Assembly: GCF_032391395.1 (NCBI RefSeq)
Contig: NZ_CP135916.1
Span: 2,108,001 to 2,172,000, forward strand
Direction of reading: 5' to 3'
Length of the DNA stretch: 64,000 nt
Source: Sphingomonas sp. Y38-1Y
GTDB taxonomy: Bacteria > Pseudomonadota > Alphaproteobacteria > Sphingomonadales > Sphingomonadaceae
Shown: piece after piece, positions 8,743-20,949 of the stretch
How positions within the stretch are numbered: the stretch's first letter is position 1
Layout: every line of letters starts with the position of its first letter
The notes under the pieces: generated by a model
The model's database searches: none
What the model was told of the DNA's origin: nothing
What the model saw: the letters and a program-made list of their open reading frames with translations, nothing else
Made by a program: the position numbers and the translations under genes

Positions 8743-11240
8743 CCGACTTCCTCCTCGAACTCCGTTCCGAAGAGATCCCGGCGCGGATGCAGGATCGCGC
8801 GCGGGCCGATCTGGAGAAGCTGTTCGTCGCCGAACTGGCCAAGGCAGGCGTCGCGGCGGGCGCGATCGTCACCTATGCGACGCCGCGCCGCCTGGCGCTG
8901 ATCGCGCGCGACTTGCCCGAAGCGACCGAAGGCTCGCGCGAAGAAGTGAAGGGGCCGCGCACTTCGGCGCCGGAGCAGGCGCTGGAGGGCTTCCTGCGCA
9001 AGACCGGGCTGTCGAAGGAACAGCTGACCGAACGCGACGGCGTGTGGTTCGCCGTCACCGAAAAGCCGGGCCGCGCCACCGCGGAGGTGCTCGCCGCCGC
9101 GATCCCCGCGATCGTCCGCGCCTTTCCCTGGCCCAAATCGATGCGCTGGGGCGATGCCTCGCTGTCGAGCGAGAGCCTGCGCTGGGTCCGGCCGCTGCAG
9201 GGCATCGTCGCGATCTTCGGAGAGGCGCTCGTCCCTTGTGCGATCGCCGGGGTCGAAAGCGGCTATGCGACGGTGGGTCACCGCTTCCACAGCCCGCATG
9301 GCCTCACCATCGGCGGCGCGCATGATTATGCCGAGAAGCTGCGGCTCGCGCATGTCATCGTCGATCAGGACGAGCGCCGCGCGATCATCCGTGACCGCGC
9401 GACCGCGCTGGCGAGCGCGGCGGGGCTGACGCTGATCGAGGACGAGGGGCTGGTCGCCGAGAATGGCGGCCTCACCGAGTGGCCGGTGCCGCTGCTCGGC
9501 CGCTTCGACGAGGCGTTCCTGGACGTGCCGCCCGAGGTCATTCAGCTGACCGCGCGCGTGAACCAGAAATACTTCGTCTGTGCGCGGGCGGATGGCGGCT
9601 TGGCCAACGCCTTCGTCTGTGTCGCCAACATCGATGCGCGCGACGGCGGCGAGCGGATCGTCGCGGGCAACCAGAAGGTGCTCGCCGCACGGCTTTCCGA
9701 CGCGCGCTTCTTTTACGAGACGGACCTCAAGGTACCGCTCGAGGAGCAGGCGAAGAAACTCGAGAAGATCGTCTTCCACGAAAAGCTCGGCACCGTAGCC
9801 GACAAGGTCGAGCGCGTGGCGAAGCTGGCGCGGTGGCTGGTCGAGGAGGGGATCGTAAAGCCTGCACCCCTCCCGCTTGCGGGAGGGGTCGGGGGTGGGC
9901 CTGACCAGGCGTCGTCACCCGCGGACAGGCCCACCCCTAGCCCCTCCCGCGAGCGGGAGGGGGATCTGGCCGACATGGCCGAACGCGCCGCGCGCCTCGC
10001 CAAGGCCGACCTCGTCACCGGCATGGTCGGCGAGTTCCCCGAATTGCAGGGCCTGATGGGCGGCTATTACGCCAAGGCGCAGGGCGAGCCGCGCGAGGTC
10101 TGGGAAGCGGTCCGCGACCACTACAAGCCGGTCGGGCAGGGCGACGACGTGCCCACCGCGCCGGTGACGGTGGCGGTGTCGCTGGCGGATAAGTTGGATA
10201 CGCTTATTTCGTTCTTCTTCGAGGAGCTTCTGCCCACCGGTTCAAAGGACCCATTTGCGCTCAGACGGGCAGCTCTTGGTGTCTTGCAAGTCATCGAAAC
10301 AAGCGATCTCCGTTTGGGGCTGGCGACGATTGCTGCCGAGGCTGCCTTGCCCCTGGCGGCCCGAAGCTTTCCTGTTGAAAGCGGAATCGCGGATGATCTG
10401 TTGCGTCGTTCGTCGAAACTGCTCCCGAAGGCACTTCTAACTAGCCCGGAAATCGCTGCGAAAGACGAGATACGCGCTGTTCAATCGGCTGTGCTCGAAA
10501 TGCTGCAAGGAAGCGTGCGAACATCTCGGCTGCTGCTCGACTTCTTCGCCGACCGCCTCAAGGTTCAGCAGCGCGAAGCCGGCGTTCGCCACGACCTGAT
10601 CGACGCGGTGTTCGCGCTGGGTGGGGAGGACGATCTCGTCCGCTTGCTTGCGCGCGTGCACTCGCTTCAGGCGTTCGTGGCGACGGGTGAGGGGGCCAAC
10701 CTGCTCGCCGCGTACAAGCGCGCGGCGAACATCCTCAAGAAGGAGGGGTGGAGCGACACCGCTGCCCCCGCCGCGACGCCGACGCTGGCCGACATGGCCG
10801 AGCAGTCGAAGCCGTTCGGCGACGAGCCGCAGCGCCTGCCCGAGGAGCGCCGCGTGATCGAGGCCGATCTGGCGGGCGGTCGCATCCCTGAGACCGGCGA
10901 GGAGGACCCGCTTGCCGAGGGCGCGGGTCAGGACAACGCAGGCATGACCGCCGGCGAGGGCAGCGGCGACGCTCGCGCGACCGCGCACGAGCCCGCCGAA
11001 GCCGCGCTGATCGCCGCGCTCGATGCCGCGGAGCCGCGCGCCGCCGCAGCGGTCGAAGCCGAGGATTTCGAGGGCGCGATGGCGGCGCTCGCGTCGCTGC
11101 GCGCGCCGATCGATGCCTTTTTCGACCAGGTGACCGTCAACGACGCCGATCCCGCCAAGCGCGAGGCGCGGCTGCGGCTACTCGCGCGGATGCGGGCGGC
11201 GGTTCATCGCGTGGCGGATTTCTCGCGAATCGAGGGCTAG
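8739..11240 (+). CDS. glyS: Glycine--tRNA ligase beta subunit with in-frame repeat insertion
   Basis: Large subunit of glycyl-tRNA synthetase (tRNA recognition and anticodon binding). It opens with [16 protein letters not shown], typical of GlyS, at a GTG that overlaps the glyQ stop. At 833 residues it is much longer than the 689 of E. coli. One reason is an in-frame palindromic repeat at 9866-9962, read as a Pro/Gly/Arg/Ser-rich stretch between VEEGIVKPA and [15 protein letters not shown] second is a low-complexity acidic stretch (roughly codons 690-755) before the C-terminal domain. From about 10180 to 10550 the codons (CTT, TTG, GGT, TCA, AGA, CAA, ATT) differ sharply from the rest of the gene. 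The reading frame stays intact. Confidence 0.95.
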   Translation: MTDFLLELRSEEIPARMQDRARADLEKLFVAELAKAGVAAGAIVTYATPRRLALIARDLPEATEGSREEVKGPRTSAPEQALEGFLRKTGLSKEQLTERDGVWFAVTEKPGRATAEVLAAAIPAIVRAFPWPKSMRWGDASLSSESLRWVRPLQGIVAIFGEALVPCAIAGVESGYATVGHRFHSPHGLTIGGAHDYAEKLRLAHVIVDQDERRAIIRDRATALASAAGLTLIEDEGLVAENGGLTEWPVPLLGRFDEAFLDVPPEVIQLTARVNQKYFVCARADGGLANAFVCVANIDARDGGERIVAGNQKVLAARLSDARFFYETDLKVPLEEQAKKLEKIVFHEKLGTVADKVERVAKLARWLVEEGIVKPAPLPLAGGVGGGPDQASSPADRPTPSPSREREGDLADMAERAARLAKADLVTGMVGEFPELQGLMGGYYAKAQGEPREVWEAVRDHYKPVGQGDDVPTAPVTVAVSLADKLDTLISFFFEELLPTGSKDPFALRRAALGVLQVIETSDLRLGLATIAAEAALPLAARSFPVESGIADDLLRRSSKLLPKALLTSPEIAAKDEIRAVQSAVLEMLQGSVRTSRLLLDFFADRLKVQQREAGVRHDLIDAVFALGGEDDLVRLLARVHSLQAFVATGEGANLLAAYKRAANILKKEGWSDTAAPAATPTLADMAEQSKPFGDEPQRLPEERRVIEADLAGGRIPETGEEDPLAEGAGQDNAGMTAGEGSGDARATAHEPAEAALIAALDAAEPRAAAAVEAEDFEGAMAALASLRAPIDAFFDQVTVNDADPAKREARLRLLARMRAAVHRVADFSRIEG
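9866..9962. repeat. Palindromic repeat element inserted inside glyS
   Basis: A nested palindrome. The left hairpin has arms CCCCTCCCGC (9867) and GCGGGAGGGG (9879). The right hairpin has the same arms at 9941-9962. Between them a GGGGTGGGCCTG / CAGGCCCACCCC pair (9892 and 9927) brings the two hairpins together. The hairpin style resembles the intergenic repeat at 20950-21073. It is read through in frame within glyS. Confidence 0.85.
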
Positions 11241-11326
11241 GAACCGCTTTAGTCGGAGTGGACATCCTCGAGGGCTCGCTGCAATGCAGCGCATAGCTAT
11301 GCAAAGAACAAGGCTCGGGGGATAAG

Positions 11327-14007
<2,681 letters not shown>

Positions 14008-14011
<4 letters not shown>

Positions 14012-14202
14012 AGCGTCGGCGGGCTTTGGTGACGAAGGACGGCTATGACCGGGTGGGGCCGTTCCACCCGTTCGTGGCGTGGGGTGCGGTGGCGCTGTTC
14101 GACCTGTCGCTGGTCGCGGCGGTGACGCTAACGCTGCTGGTGGGGATCGACTGGACCGAAGATCTGATCTTCCCGGGCGGGCCGGAGATGCTGCCGTTTT
14201 AA
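14008..14202 (+). CDS. Small single-pass membrane protein, unknown
   Basis: A 64-residue protein beginning with GTG inside the ppdK stop (GTGA overlap), which suggests translational coupling. A basic N-terminus (KRRR) precedes one hydrophobic segment, about residues 24-46, and a short acidic tail ending EMLPF. No family is recognised. A repeat-rich region follows the stop. The coupling and the clean membrane segment support a real gene, but it is short and could be a fortuitous frame. Confidence 0.5.
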
Positions 14203-14212
14203 GGTAGAAGAA

Positions 14213-14313
14213 AGAAGCGGGGCCCCGGATCAAGTCCGGGGTGACGGTTGGGGATGGAGCTGTCCTCTACCACCCGCGTCATCCCGGACTTGATCCGGGA
14301 TCCCGCTCCTTCT
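14213..14313. repeat. REP-like inverted repeat
   Basis: Two imperfect inverted arms (about 14213-14245 and 14278-14313) each contain the core CGGATCAAGTCCGG, itself a near-palindrome, flanked by GTGACG/CGTCAT. They are separated by about 32 bases. This is the kind of extragenic palindrome scattered in sphingomonad genomes. Lying between two convergent genes, it could also end transcription from both sides. A degenerate single core (CGGATCAAATCCGG) occurs at 22314-22327. Confidence 0.8.
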
Positions 14314-14322
14314 TCTCAAGCC

Positions 14323-15609
14323 TCAGTCCATCACCGCCAACATCGAATCGATCGTCACGAAGGCGAAGCCCACCGAGCTGTCGGCGATCCCGTACGGGAT
14401 GAACAGCCGGTCCCCATGCCGGATCGCGCCGCACGAATAGACGACGTTCGGCACATAGCCCTCGCGGTCCTGGTCCGCCGCCGCCAGCAGCGGCTCGCGC
14501 GTGCGGCCGATCACCTTCGACGGATCGTCCTTGTCGAGCAGCACCGCGCCGATCGAATATTTGCGCATCGCACCCACGCCGTGGGTCAGCAGCAGCCAGC
14601 CCTCGTCGATCTCGATCGGCGGACCGCAATTGCCGATCTGGACGAGTTCCCAGGGGTAATGCGGCTTGAGCAGCAGCTCGCCCTCGTCCCAGTGCGTCAG
14701 CGTGTCGGACTGGATGAGGAACAGGTTCTCGCCGTCCTGGCGCCCGATCATCATGTACTTGCCGCCGACCTTGCGCGGGAACAGGCCCATGCCCTTGTTG
14801 CGCGCGGCCGATCCGGTCATCGGCACGAGGTCGAAGGCGCGGAAGTCACGGGTCCGCAGCATCTCCGACTGGATCACCGACCCGTTATAGGCGGTGTAGG
14901 TGCCCAGCCACTCGGCCGACCCGTCCTCGTGCGTGAAGTGGACGAGGCGCATGTCCTCCAGCCCGTTCGACTGCGCACGCGTGATCGGGAAGATCACCGT
15001 GCCCGACAGCGTCGAATCACGGTGGCGGTGGACGGTCACCTCACCCTCGGGAATCCGATGTTCCTCGCCGCCCTCGACATCGACGGCGGTGGCGAAGGGG
15101 GGCTCTGGCGCGAGGATCAGCTCGTTCTGATCGGTGATGATCCCCTCACGGAACGCGACCGAGCTGATATGCCCTTCGCCGACCGAGCGGAGCGACATCA
15201 GGATGCGCAGCGATCCGCTCGGCATGCCCGACTGGTCGAAATGCGGGACGGCGCTGGGGTTCATCAGCGCGGCGGCGGCATAGCTGTATTCGTGACAGAA
15301 ATAGGCGCCGATCAGCTGGCGCTTCTCGTCCGAGATCTGGCTGCCGTCGAGCTTGAGCAGCGTCTCGATCTGGTCGTAGCGCGTCATGAAGACGCGCCGC
15401 GTCTGCCAGTGACGCGCCTCGAAATCCTTGAGCACGGTGTTCAGCTGCTGCCGCGCTTCGACCGGCGACATGGCGAGCACGGCCTGGACCAGCCGCTCGG
15501 TGCGGCTGGGCGCCGAGCCGTTGGACTGCCACGCGATATGAAACGGACGCACGACCACGCGCGACGGATCGGCATGCAGCCGCAGCGCGTGGGTTTCCAA
15601 ATCGAGCAT
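14323..15609 (-). CDS. Glycoside hydrolase family 130 phosphorylase
   Basis: GH130 enzymes phosphorolyse beta-mannosidic linkages, releasing mannose 1-phosphate. Family blocks visible are LEDMRLVHFTHEDGS, YTAYNG, KNKGM-like RNKGMGLFPRKVGGKYMM, IGNCGPPIEIDEGWLLLTHG and VPNVVYSCGA. Length 428 residues is usual for the subgroup with an N-terminal extension. GAGGGGGG lies just upstream of the ATG at 15609. It is 42 bases downstream of a glycosyltransferase gene transcribed the same way, so the pair probably makes and recycles one glycan. Exact substrate is unknown. Confidence 0.85.
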   Translation of the reverse strand: MLDLETHALRLHADPSRVVVRPFHIAWQSNGSAPSRTERLVQAVLAMSPVEARQQLNTVLKDFEARHWQTRRVFMTRYDQIETLLKLDGSQISDEKRQLIGAYFCHEYSYAAAALMNPSAVPHFDQSGMPSGSLRILMSLRSVGEGHISSVAFREGIITDQNELILAPEPPFATAVDVEGGEEHRIPEGEVTVHRHRDSTLSGTVIFPITRAQSNGLEDMRLVHFTHEDGSAEWLGTYTAYNGSVIQSEMLRTRDFRAFDLVPMTGSAARNKGMGLFPRKVGGKYMMIGRQDGENLFLIQSDTLTHWDEGELLLKPHYPWELVQIGNCGPPIEIDEGWLLLTHGVGAMRKYSIGAVLLDKDDPSKVIGRTREPLLAAADQDREGYVPNVVYSCGAIRHGDRLFIPYGIADSSVGFAFVTIDSMLAVMD

Positions 15610-15651
15610 TCAAGCCCCCCTCAAGGCCGCCGCTCTACGACCCAAACTGAT

Positions 15652-17931
15652 TTATGCGACGACGATGCGCGGCGGGTCTGCCAGATTTGCAGTGGCCTTT
15701 GAAAGGGTGGAAATGGCGCAATTGGCGAGTTGAAGCGCCAAAATCGACTCCGCGCCCTGGTTCCGGTTGAGCCCGGTGGGCTGAAGGCCGTCGAAGCAGC
15801 CGCCATCCTGCGCCGTCGCCAGCGGCAGGCCCAGATCGTTGCCGCCCAAATACCAGCGATAGGCGCGTGTCGCTTCCTCGACCCAGCGCTGTTCGCCCGT
15901 CGCCTCGTAAGCGGCGACGCATGCCTCCACCGTTGCCTGTGCTTCCAGCGGCTGCTGGTCGAAGGGCAGGGGCTCGGCATATTCGCGGCCGAAACTCTCG
16001 GTGCCGACGGCGCGGAACCGCCCCTCGGGCGAGGTTTGGCGCGAGACGATCCATTCGAGCGTCTCGATACCGCAGGCGATGAAATCCTGGCGGCCCAATG
16101 CATGCCCGGCGCGGATCAGCGCCTCCGGCAGGCGCGCATTGTCATAGGCAAGGACGATCTCGAACCACTGCCAGTCGGGCCGGCGATTGGCTTCGCACAG
16201 CGCTACGAGCTGCTCGCCGAACGTCTCCAGGATGCGCGTCGCGATCGGGTGATTGGGGTGCCCCTCGCGCATCGCGGCGGCGCCGAGCATCGCGAACGCC
16301 TGCGCTCGCGGGCTGCCGAGTTCGAGCGCCAGGCTGCCGGTCTGATCGAACATCGCCGCCGCCCAGTCGCGGTGCTTCTGCTCGCGCGCCTCGGTCGCGG
16401 CGACGCCGAGCGCCCAGAGCGTACGGCCGTTCGAATCCTCCGATCCTTCGTCCTCGCACCAGCTACGGTCGAAGCGCATGAAGTTGCGGAAGCGGCGGCG
16501 GTCGGGGTTCCAGGCGTACTGGACGAACGAGGCATAGATGCTCGTCCACTTGTCGCGCACGACATCGTCGATCGGATCGATGCGGCACATCAGGATCAGC
16601 GCGCGGGCATTGTCGTCAATGCAATAGCCGTGGCGGCGATCGGGGATCGAGTAGATCGAATGCTGGAGCATGCCGGTGGCATCGCTCATCCGCTCGACGG
16701 CGGCGAGGTCGGGGGCGAGCGGCGCGAACTCGCCGGCGTTGGTCGCGATGCGGTGAAGGCGCGCGCCGGCGACGCCCTCCGCCGCCTTCATCACGCCCTC
16801 GGCCAGGCAGGGCCAGAGCATCGTGCGGCCGCGGGCGTAGGCCCGCGTCGCCAGTGCCATCCGCGCGCCGTCGTCGGCAAGGAGCCCCCCGATTGCGGAG
16901 GCGAACCCGTCCTTGTCGCCGAAGTCGACCAGAACGCCATGCTCGTCGGCCAGGATCTCGGTCGCATGGACATAGGGGGTCGATACGACCGGCTTGCCCA
17001 TGCCCACCGCGAAGCTCAGCGTGCCCGACGTGATCTGCGCCGGGTTGTGGTACGGCGTCGCATAGATGTCCGACGCCTGGAGGTAGTCGAGCAGCGCCGG
17101 CTCGTCGACGAAGCCGTCGATCAGCTCGACACGGTCGGCGACGCCGAGCTCCGCGGCCTGAGCGATCAGGCGCTCGCGATACGCCTCACCCTCGTGCGCG
17201 ACGAGGTTCGGGTGGGTGGCGCCGAGCACGACATAGTGCGCGCGCGGTTCGGCGGCGACGATCGCCGGCATCGCCGCGATCATCGTCTCGATGCCCTTAT
17301 TGGGTGCGAGCAGGCCGAAGGTGAAGATGACGCGGCGACCCTGCCAGCCGAACCGCGCCTTGACGCTGTCGGGGTCGAGGAACGGGCGATCGGGGACGCC
17401 GTGCGGAATGGTGACAATGCTGCGCGGGTCGGCGGCATGGACGCGCATCAGGATCTCGCGGCCCTTCTCCGCCATCACGATCACCTTGCTCGCGCGGCGC
17501 AGGAGCGCCTCCATCACGCGGCGCTCCTCCGCGCTCGGACGCTCCAGGATGGTGTGGAGCGTGACGATGACGGGCAGCGAGACACGATCGAGCAGCGCGA
17601 GCAGATGGTCGCCCGCCGACCCGCCGAAAATGCCGTATTCGTGCTGGACCCATAGCACCTCGGCGCCCGACGCCTCGATCGCGCGCGCCGTCGACAGATA
17701 GGCCGACAGGTCGTGCTGCGGGATCGTCGCAGTCACTGCCTCCGGATAGTCATAGCGGCCGGGGTGGTCGTCCATCGCATAGACGTCGACGCGAAGGTCG
17801 GGATAGCGCGCGGCCATCGCCTGATGACAATGCGTCGTGAACGTCGCGATCCCGCACTGGCGGGGAAGGTAGTTGCCGATCAGCGCCAGATGATTGATCT
17901 GCTGCGCCTTCGCTCCCTCAAGCGTCGACAT
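15652..17931 (-). CDS. Family-4 glycosyltransferase with C-terminal helical domain
   Basis: A two-domain protein of 759 residues. Residues ~1-395 are a GT-B glycosyltransferase: start GNYLPRQCGIATFT, sugar-nucleotide region FGLLAPNKGIETMI, and the acceptor loop ASDIYATPYHNPAQITSGTL in which the usual EGFG-type motif is changed. Residues ~400-759 resemble an alpha/alpha-barrel (RHGYCIDDNARALI, WCEDEGSEDSNGRTLWALG, LNRNQGAESILALQLA), a fold common in glycan-active enzymes. The start at 17931 has AAAGGG 5 bases upstream; the open frame continues 36 codons further but lacks a ribosome site. Cytoplasmic by lack of a signal peptide. It is paired with the GH130 gene downstream. Confidence 0.82.
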   Translation of the reverse strand: MSTLEGAKAQQINHLALIGNYLPRQCGIATFTTHCHQAMAARYPDLRVDVYAMDDHPGRYDYPEAVTATIPQHDLSAYLSTARAIEASGAEVLWVQHEYGIFGGSAGDHLLALLDRVSLPVIVTLHTILERPSAEERRVMEALLRRASKVIVMAEKGREILMRVHAADPRSIVTIPHGVPDRPFLDPDSVKARFGWQGRRVIFTFGLLAPNKGIETMIAAMPAIVAAEPRAHYVVLGATHPNLVAHEGEAYRERLIAQAAELGVADRVELIDGFVDEPALLDYLQASDIYATPYHNPAQITSGTLSFAVGMGKPVVSTPYVHATEILADEHGVLVDFGDKDGFASAIGGLLADDGARMALATRAYARGRTMLWPCLAEGVMKAAEGVAGARLHRIATNAGEFAPLAPDLAAVERMSDATGMLQHSIYSIPDRRHGYCIDDNARALILMCRIDPIDDVVRDKWTSIYASFVQYAWNPDRRRFRNFMRFDRSWCEDEGSEDSNGRTLWALGVAATEAREQKHRDWAAAMFDQTGSLALELGSPRAQAFAMLGAAAMREGHPNHPIATRILETFGEQLVALCEANRRPDWQWFEIVLAYDNARLPEALIRAGHALGRQDFIACGIETLEWIVSRQTSPEGRFRAVGTESFGREYAEPLPFDQQPLEAQATVEACVAAYEATGEQRWVEEATRAYRWYLGGNDLGLPLATAQDGGCFDGLQPTGLNRNQGAESILALQLANCAISTLSKATANLADPPRIVVA

Positions 17932-18059
17932 AAGCACCCTTTCGCAATGCAATAAGGACCGGAAGGGTCCGTAGCTTGGTCTCCCAAACGGCTTAAGCGA
18001 AATATGGTTGCAACATTGCCGCAACGCAACATGGACCATTCATCGTTTGTTCAGGGCCG

Positions 18060-18506
18060 TCAGCCGCGTCCGCGGTACCCCGCAACCCCCTGATCGGGCA
18101 CCCAAAGCCCAGTCGGGACCGTCCCGGATTGCCAAAACACGTCGATCGGAATGCCGCCGCGCGGGTACCAGTAGCCGCCGATGCGCAGCCATTGCGGCGC
18201 CATTTCGCGGAACAGCCGCTCGCCGATGCCGACGGTGCAATCCTCGTGGAACGCGGCATGGTTGCGAAAGCTGCCGAGGAACAGCTTCAGCGACTTGGAT
18301 TCGACGATCGTTTCACCTGGCGCATAGTCGATGACGAGATGCGCGAAATCGGGCTGACCCGTCACCGGACAGAGCGAAGTGAATTCGGGCGCCGCGAACC
18401 GCACACAGTACAAGGACCGGGGGCGCGGATTGGGAACATAGTCGAGCTCTGCTTCGTCGGGGCTGGCGGGCAGGGCGCTGGTCTGGCCGAGATGCTTGGG
18501 GGTCAT
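18060..18506 (-). CDS. queF: NADPH-dependent 7-cyano-7-deazaguanine reductase
   Basis: Reduces preQ0 to preQ1 in queuosine tRNA modification. The protein is the short, unimodular QueF type (148 residues). Catalytic Cys46 sits in [15 protein letters not shown] with the partner Asp53, and the QueF signature [15 protein letters not shown] follows. Its start codon lies only 37 bases from the divergent photolyase start, so its promoter must lie in that gap or inside the neighbour. No other queuosine gene is nearby. Confidence 0.96.
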   Translation of the reverse strand: MTPKHLGQTSALPASPDEAELDYVPNPRPRSLYCVRFAAPEFTSLCPVTGQPDFAHLVIDYAPGETIVESKSLKLFLGSFRNHAAFHEDCTVGIGERLFREMAPQWLRIGGYWYPRGGIPIDVFWQSGTVPTGLWVPDQGVAGYRGRG

Positions 18507-18543
18507 GACGCGCGATATAGGCGTGTCGAAGGCGGAGGGAAGC

Positions 18544-20085
18544 GTGACAATCCTGATCCCGATCCTGGGCGATCAGCTTTCCGACGACATCGCTTCGCTG
18601 AAGGGCGTCGACAAGGGCGATGCCAGCATCCTGATGATGGAGGTGGGGGAGGAGGCGACCTATGTCCGCCACCACGTCCGCAAGATCGCCTTCCTGTTCT
18701 CGGCGATGCGCCACCATGCCGCGCGGCTGCGCGACGCGGGGTGGAAGGTCGACTACGTCAAGCTCGACGATCCGGATAACGAGGGCAGCTTCTCGGCGGA
18801 GGTGGCGCGTGCGGTCGAGCGGCTGAAGCCCGATCGCATCATCGTCACCGAAGCGGGCGAATGGCGCGTTCGCGGCATGCTCGAAAGCTGGCAGGATCGG
18901 TTCGACTGCGACGTCGAGATCCGCGCCGACACGCGCTTCGTCGCCAGCCATGCCGAGTTCGAGGCATGGGCCGAGGATCGCAAGTCGCTCCGCATGGAGT
19001 TCTTCTATCGCGAGATGCGGCGGAAGACCTGCCTCCTGATGGACGGCGACAAGCCCGAGGGCGGGCAGTGGAATTACGACGCCGAGAACCGCAAGCCACC
19101 ACCGGCCGACGCCCGCCCGCCGGCGCCGCTGACATTCGAGCCCGACAAGATCACCGCGGCCGTGCTCAAGCTCGTCAAGGCGCGGTTCGACAACCATGTC
19201 GGCCGCCTCGACGATTTCGGCTTCGCGGTGACGCGCGAGGATGCACTGAAACAGCAGGCGCATTTCATTAGGCATCACCTGCCCAAGTTCGGCGACTATC
19301 AGGACGCGATGGTGACGGGCGAGCCGTACCTTTGGCACGCGATCCTCTCGCCCTATCTCAACTGCGGGCTGCTCGACCCGCTCGATCTCTGCCGGGCAGT
19401 CGAGAAGGCGTACAAGGCGGGCAGGGTGCCGCTGAACGCCGCCGAGGGGTTCATCCGCCAGATCATCGGCTGGCGCGAATTCGTGCGCGGCATCTACTGG
19501 CGCGAAGGGCCGGACTATACCAGCCGCAACTTCTTCAATGCCAAGCGCGACCTGCCCGACTTTTACTGGACGGGCGAAACGGACATGCAGTGCCTGTCGC
19601 AGGCGATCGGCGGGACGATCAACCATGCCTATGCCCATCACATCCAGCGGCTGATGGTGACGGGCAACTATGCGCTGCTGATCGGTGCCGATCCCGAACA
19701 GGTGCAGCGCTGGTATCTGGAGGTCTATGCCGACGCCTATGAATGGGTGGAGGCGCCCAACACGCTGGGCATGAGCCAGTTCGGCGACGGCGGGCTGCTC
19801 GCGTCGAAGCCCTATGCCTCGTCCGGCGCGTACATCAATCGAATGTCCGATTACTGCGGCAAGTGCCGCTATGACGTCAAAAAGCGGGTGGGCGAAAACG
19901 CCTGTCCGTTCAACGCGCTGTATTGGGACTTCCTGGCCCGCAATCGCGGCAAGCTCGGCAACAATCAGCGGCTGGCCATGCCGTACCGGAATTGGGACCG
20001 GATGGCCGAGGCGACGCAAAAGGCGGTGCGCAAGCAGGCGGCATCGTACCTTCGAGCGCTTGGCGGGGGACCGGCTTCTTCGTAG
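18544..20085 (+). CDS. phrB: Iron-sulfur cryptochrome/photolyase (PhrB-type, FeS-BCP family)
   Basis: Flavoprotein of the FeS-BCP group, whose Agrobacterium member PhrB repairs (6-4) photoproducts. An N-terminal Rossmann domain ([11 protein letters not shown]) is followed by the helical FAD domain ([59 protein letters not shown]). With the GTG start at 18544 the cluster ligands fall at Cys350, Cys438, Cys441 and Cys454, the same numbers I recall for Agrobacterium PhrB. GGAGGGA lies just upstream of this GTG. Length 513 residues fits the family (about 507). Photorepair is the likely role; a light-signalling role is possible. Confidence 0.93.
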   Translation: MTILIPILGDQLSDDIASLKGVDKGDASILMMEVGEEATYVRHHVRKIAFLFSAMRHHAARLRDAGWKVDYVKLDDPDNEGSFSAEVARAVERLKPDRIIVTEAGEWRVRGMLESWQDRFDCDVEIRADTRFVASHAEFEAWAEDRKSLRMEFFYREMRRKTCLLMDGDKPEGGQWNYDAENRKPPPADARPPAPLTFEPDKITAAVLKLVKARFDNHVGRLDDFGFAVTREDALKQQAHFIRHHLPKFGDYQDAMVTGEPYLWHAILSPYLNCGLLDPLDLCRAVEKAYKAGRVPLNAAEGFIRQIIGWREFVRGIYWREGPDYTSRNFFNAKRDLPDFYWTGETDMQCLSQAIGGTINHAYAHHIQRLMVTGNYALLIGADPEQVQRWYLEVYADAYEWVEAPNTLGMSQFGDGGLLASKPYASSGAYINRMSDYCGKCRYDVKKRVGENACPFNALYWDFLARNRGKLGNNQRLAMPYRNWDRMAEATQKAVRKQAASYLRALGGGPASS

Positions 20086-20114
20086 ATTCGGGCTAGACGA
20101 AGGAGGGACATGCC

Positions 20115-20948
20115 ATGGATTCGCTCGTTTCGACCGACTGGCTGGAAGCGGAACTGGGGAGCGGCGACCTGCGCGTCGTCGATGCCACCTGGTTCATGCC
20201 CGGACAGGGCGATGCCGCCGCCGATCATGAGCGCGCGCACGTCCCCGGCGCGGTGTTTCTGGACCTGGAGGACGTGCGTGACACGTCCAGCGCCCTGCCG
20301 ATGATGCTGCCCGCGGCCGAGAAGTTCGCCAGCCGGATGCAGTCGCTGGGCCTTGGCGACGGCAGCCGCATCGTCCTCTACGACAACTCGCCCTATCGCA
20401 CCGCCGCGCGCGCATGGTTCATGCTCAAGACGTTCGGGGCGCACGACGTCGCGATCCTCGACGGCGGCTTTGCCAAGTGGCTGGCCGAGGACCGGTCGGT
20501 CGAGAGCGGCAAGGCGAGCGTCCGCCACCGCCACTTCACGCCGTGGGAGGATCGCGGCCATGTGCGCGACCTGTCGGCGATGAAGGCCAATCTGGACAGC
20601 GGCGCCGAGCAGATGGTCGACGCGCGCTCCGCCTCGCGCTTCTCGGGCGAGGAGCCCGATCCGCGCGCGGGGACGGCGGCGGGGCACATCCCGGGCTCCA
20701 GGAACCTGCCGATCGCGCGGCTGTTTAATCCCGACGGCACCTACAAGTCGAAGGACGAGCTGCGCGCCGCGTTCGAGGCGGCGGGCGTGGACGTCGAGCG
20801 GCCGGTGGTCACCACCTGCGGCTCTGGCGTGACCGCATCGGTGCTCGCTTTCGCGCTGCATCTTCTGGGGCAGAAGGCCGCGCTCTACGACGGCAGTTGG
20901 TCCGAATGGGGCGCAGAGGCGGACACACCAAAAGCGACGGCCGCCTAA
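20115..20948 (+). CDS. sseA: 3-mercaptopyruvate sulfurtransferase (tandem rhodanese)
   Basis: Transfers sulfane sulfur from 3-mercaptopyruvate to thiols or cyanide. Two rhodanese domains are present: the inactive N-terminal one (about 5-125) and the C-terminal one with catalytic Cys235 in TTCGSGVTASV. The CGSGVT loop indicates mercaptopyruvate rather than thiosulfate as donor. AAGGAGGG stands 7 bases before the ATG. Length 277 residues is typical. It lies 29 bases after the photolyase and 162 bases before a cystathionine-lyase-like gene, also involved in sulfur amino acids. Confidence 0.94.
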   Translation: MDSLVSTDWLEAELGSGDLRVVDATWFMPGQGDAAADHERAHVPGAVFLDLEDVRDTSSALPMMLPAAEKFASRMQSLGLGDGSRIVLYDNSPYRTAARAWFMLKTFGAHDVAILDGGFAKWLAEDRSVESGKASVRHRHFTPWEDRGHVRDLSAMKANLDSGAEQMVDARSASRFSGEEPDPRAGTAAGHIPGSRNLPIARLFNPDGTYKSKDELRAAFEAAGVDVERPVVTTCGSGVTASVLAFALHLLGQKAALYDGSWSEWGAEADTPKATAA

Positions 20949-20949
20949 T

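Noticed and set aside
17932..18039. N-terminal extension of the GT4 gene
   Set aside because: No ribosome site, unrelated sequence, whereas ATG 17931 has AAAGGG at good spacing.
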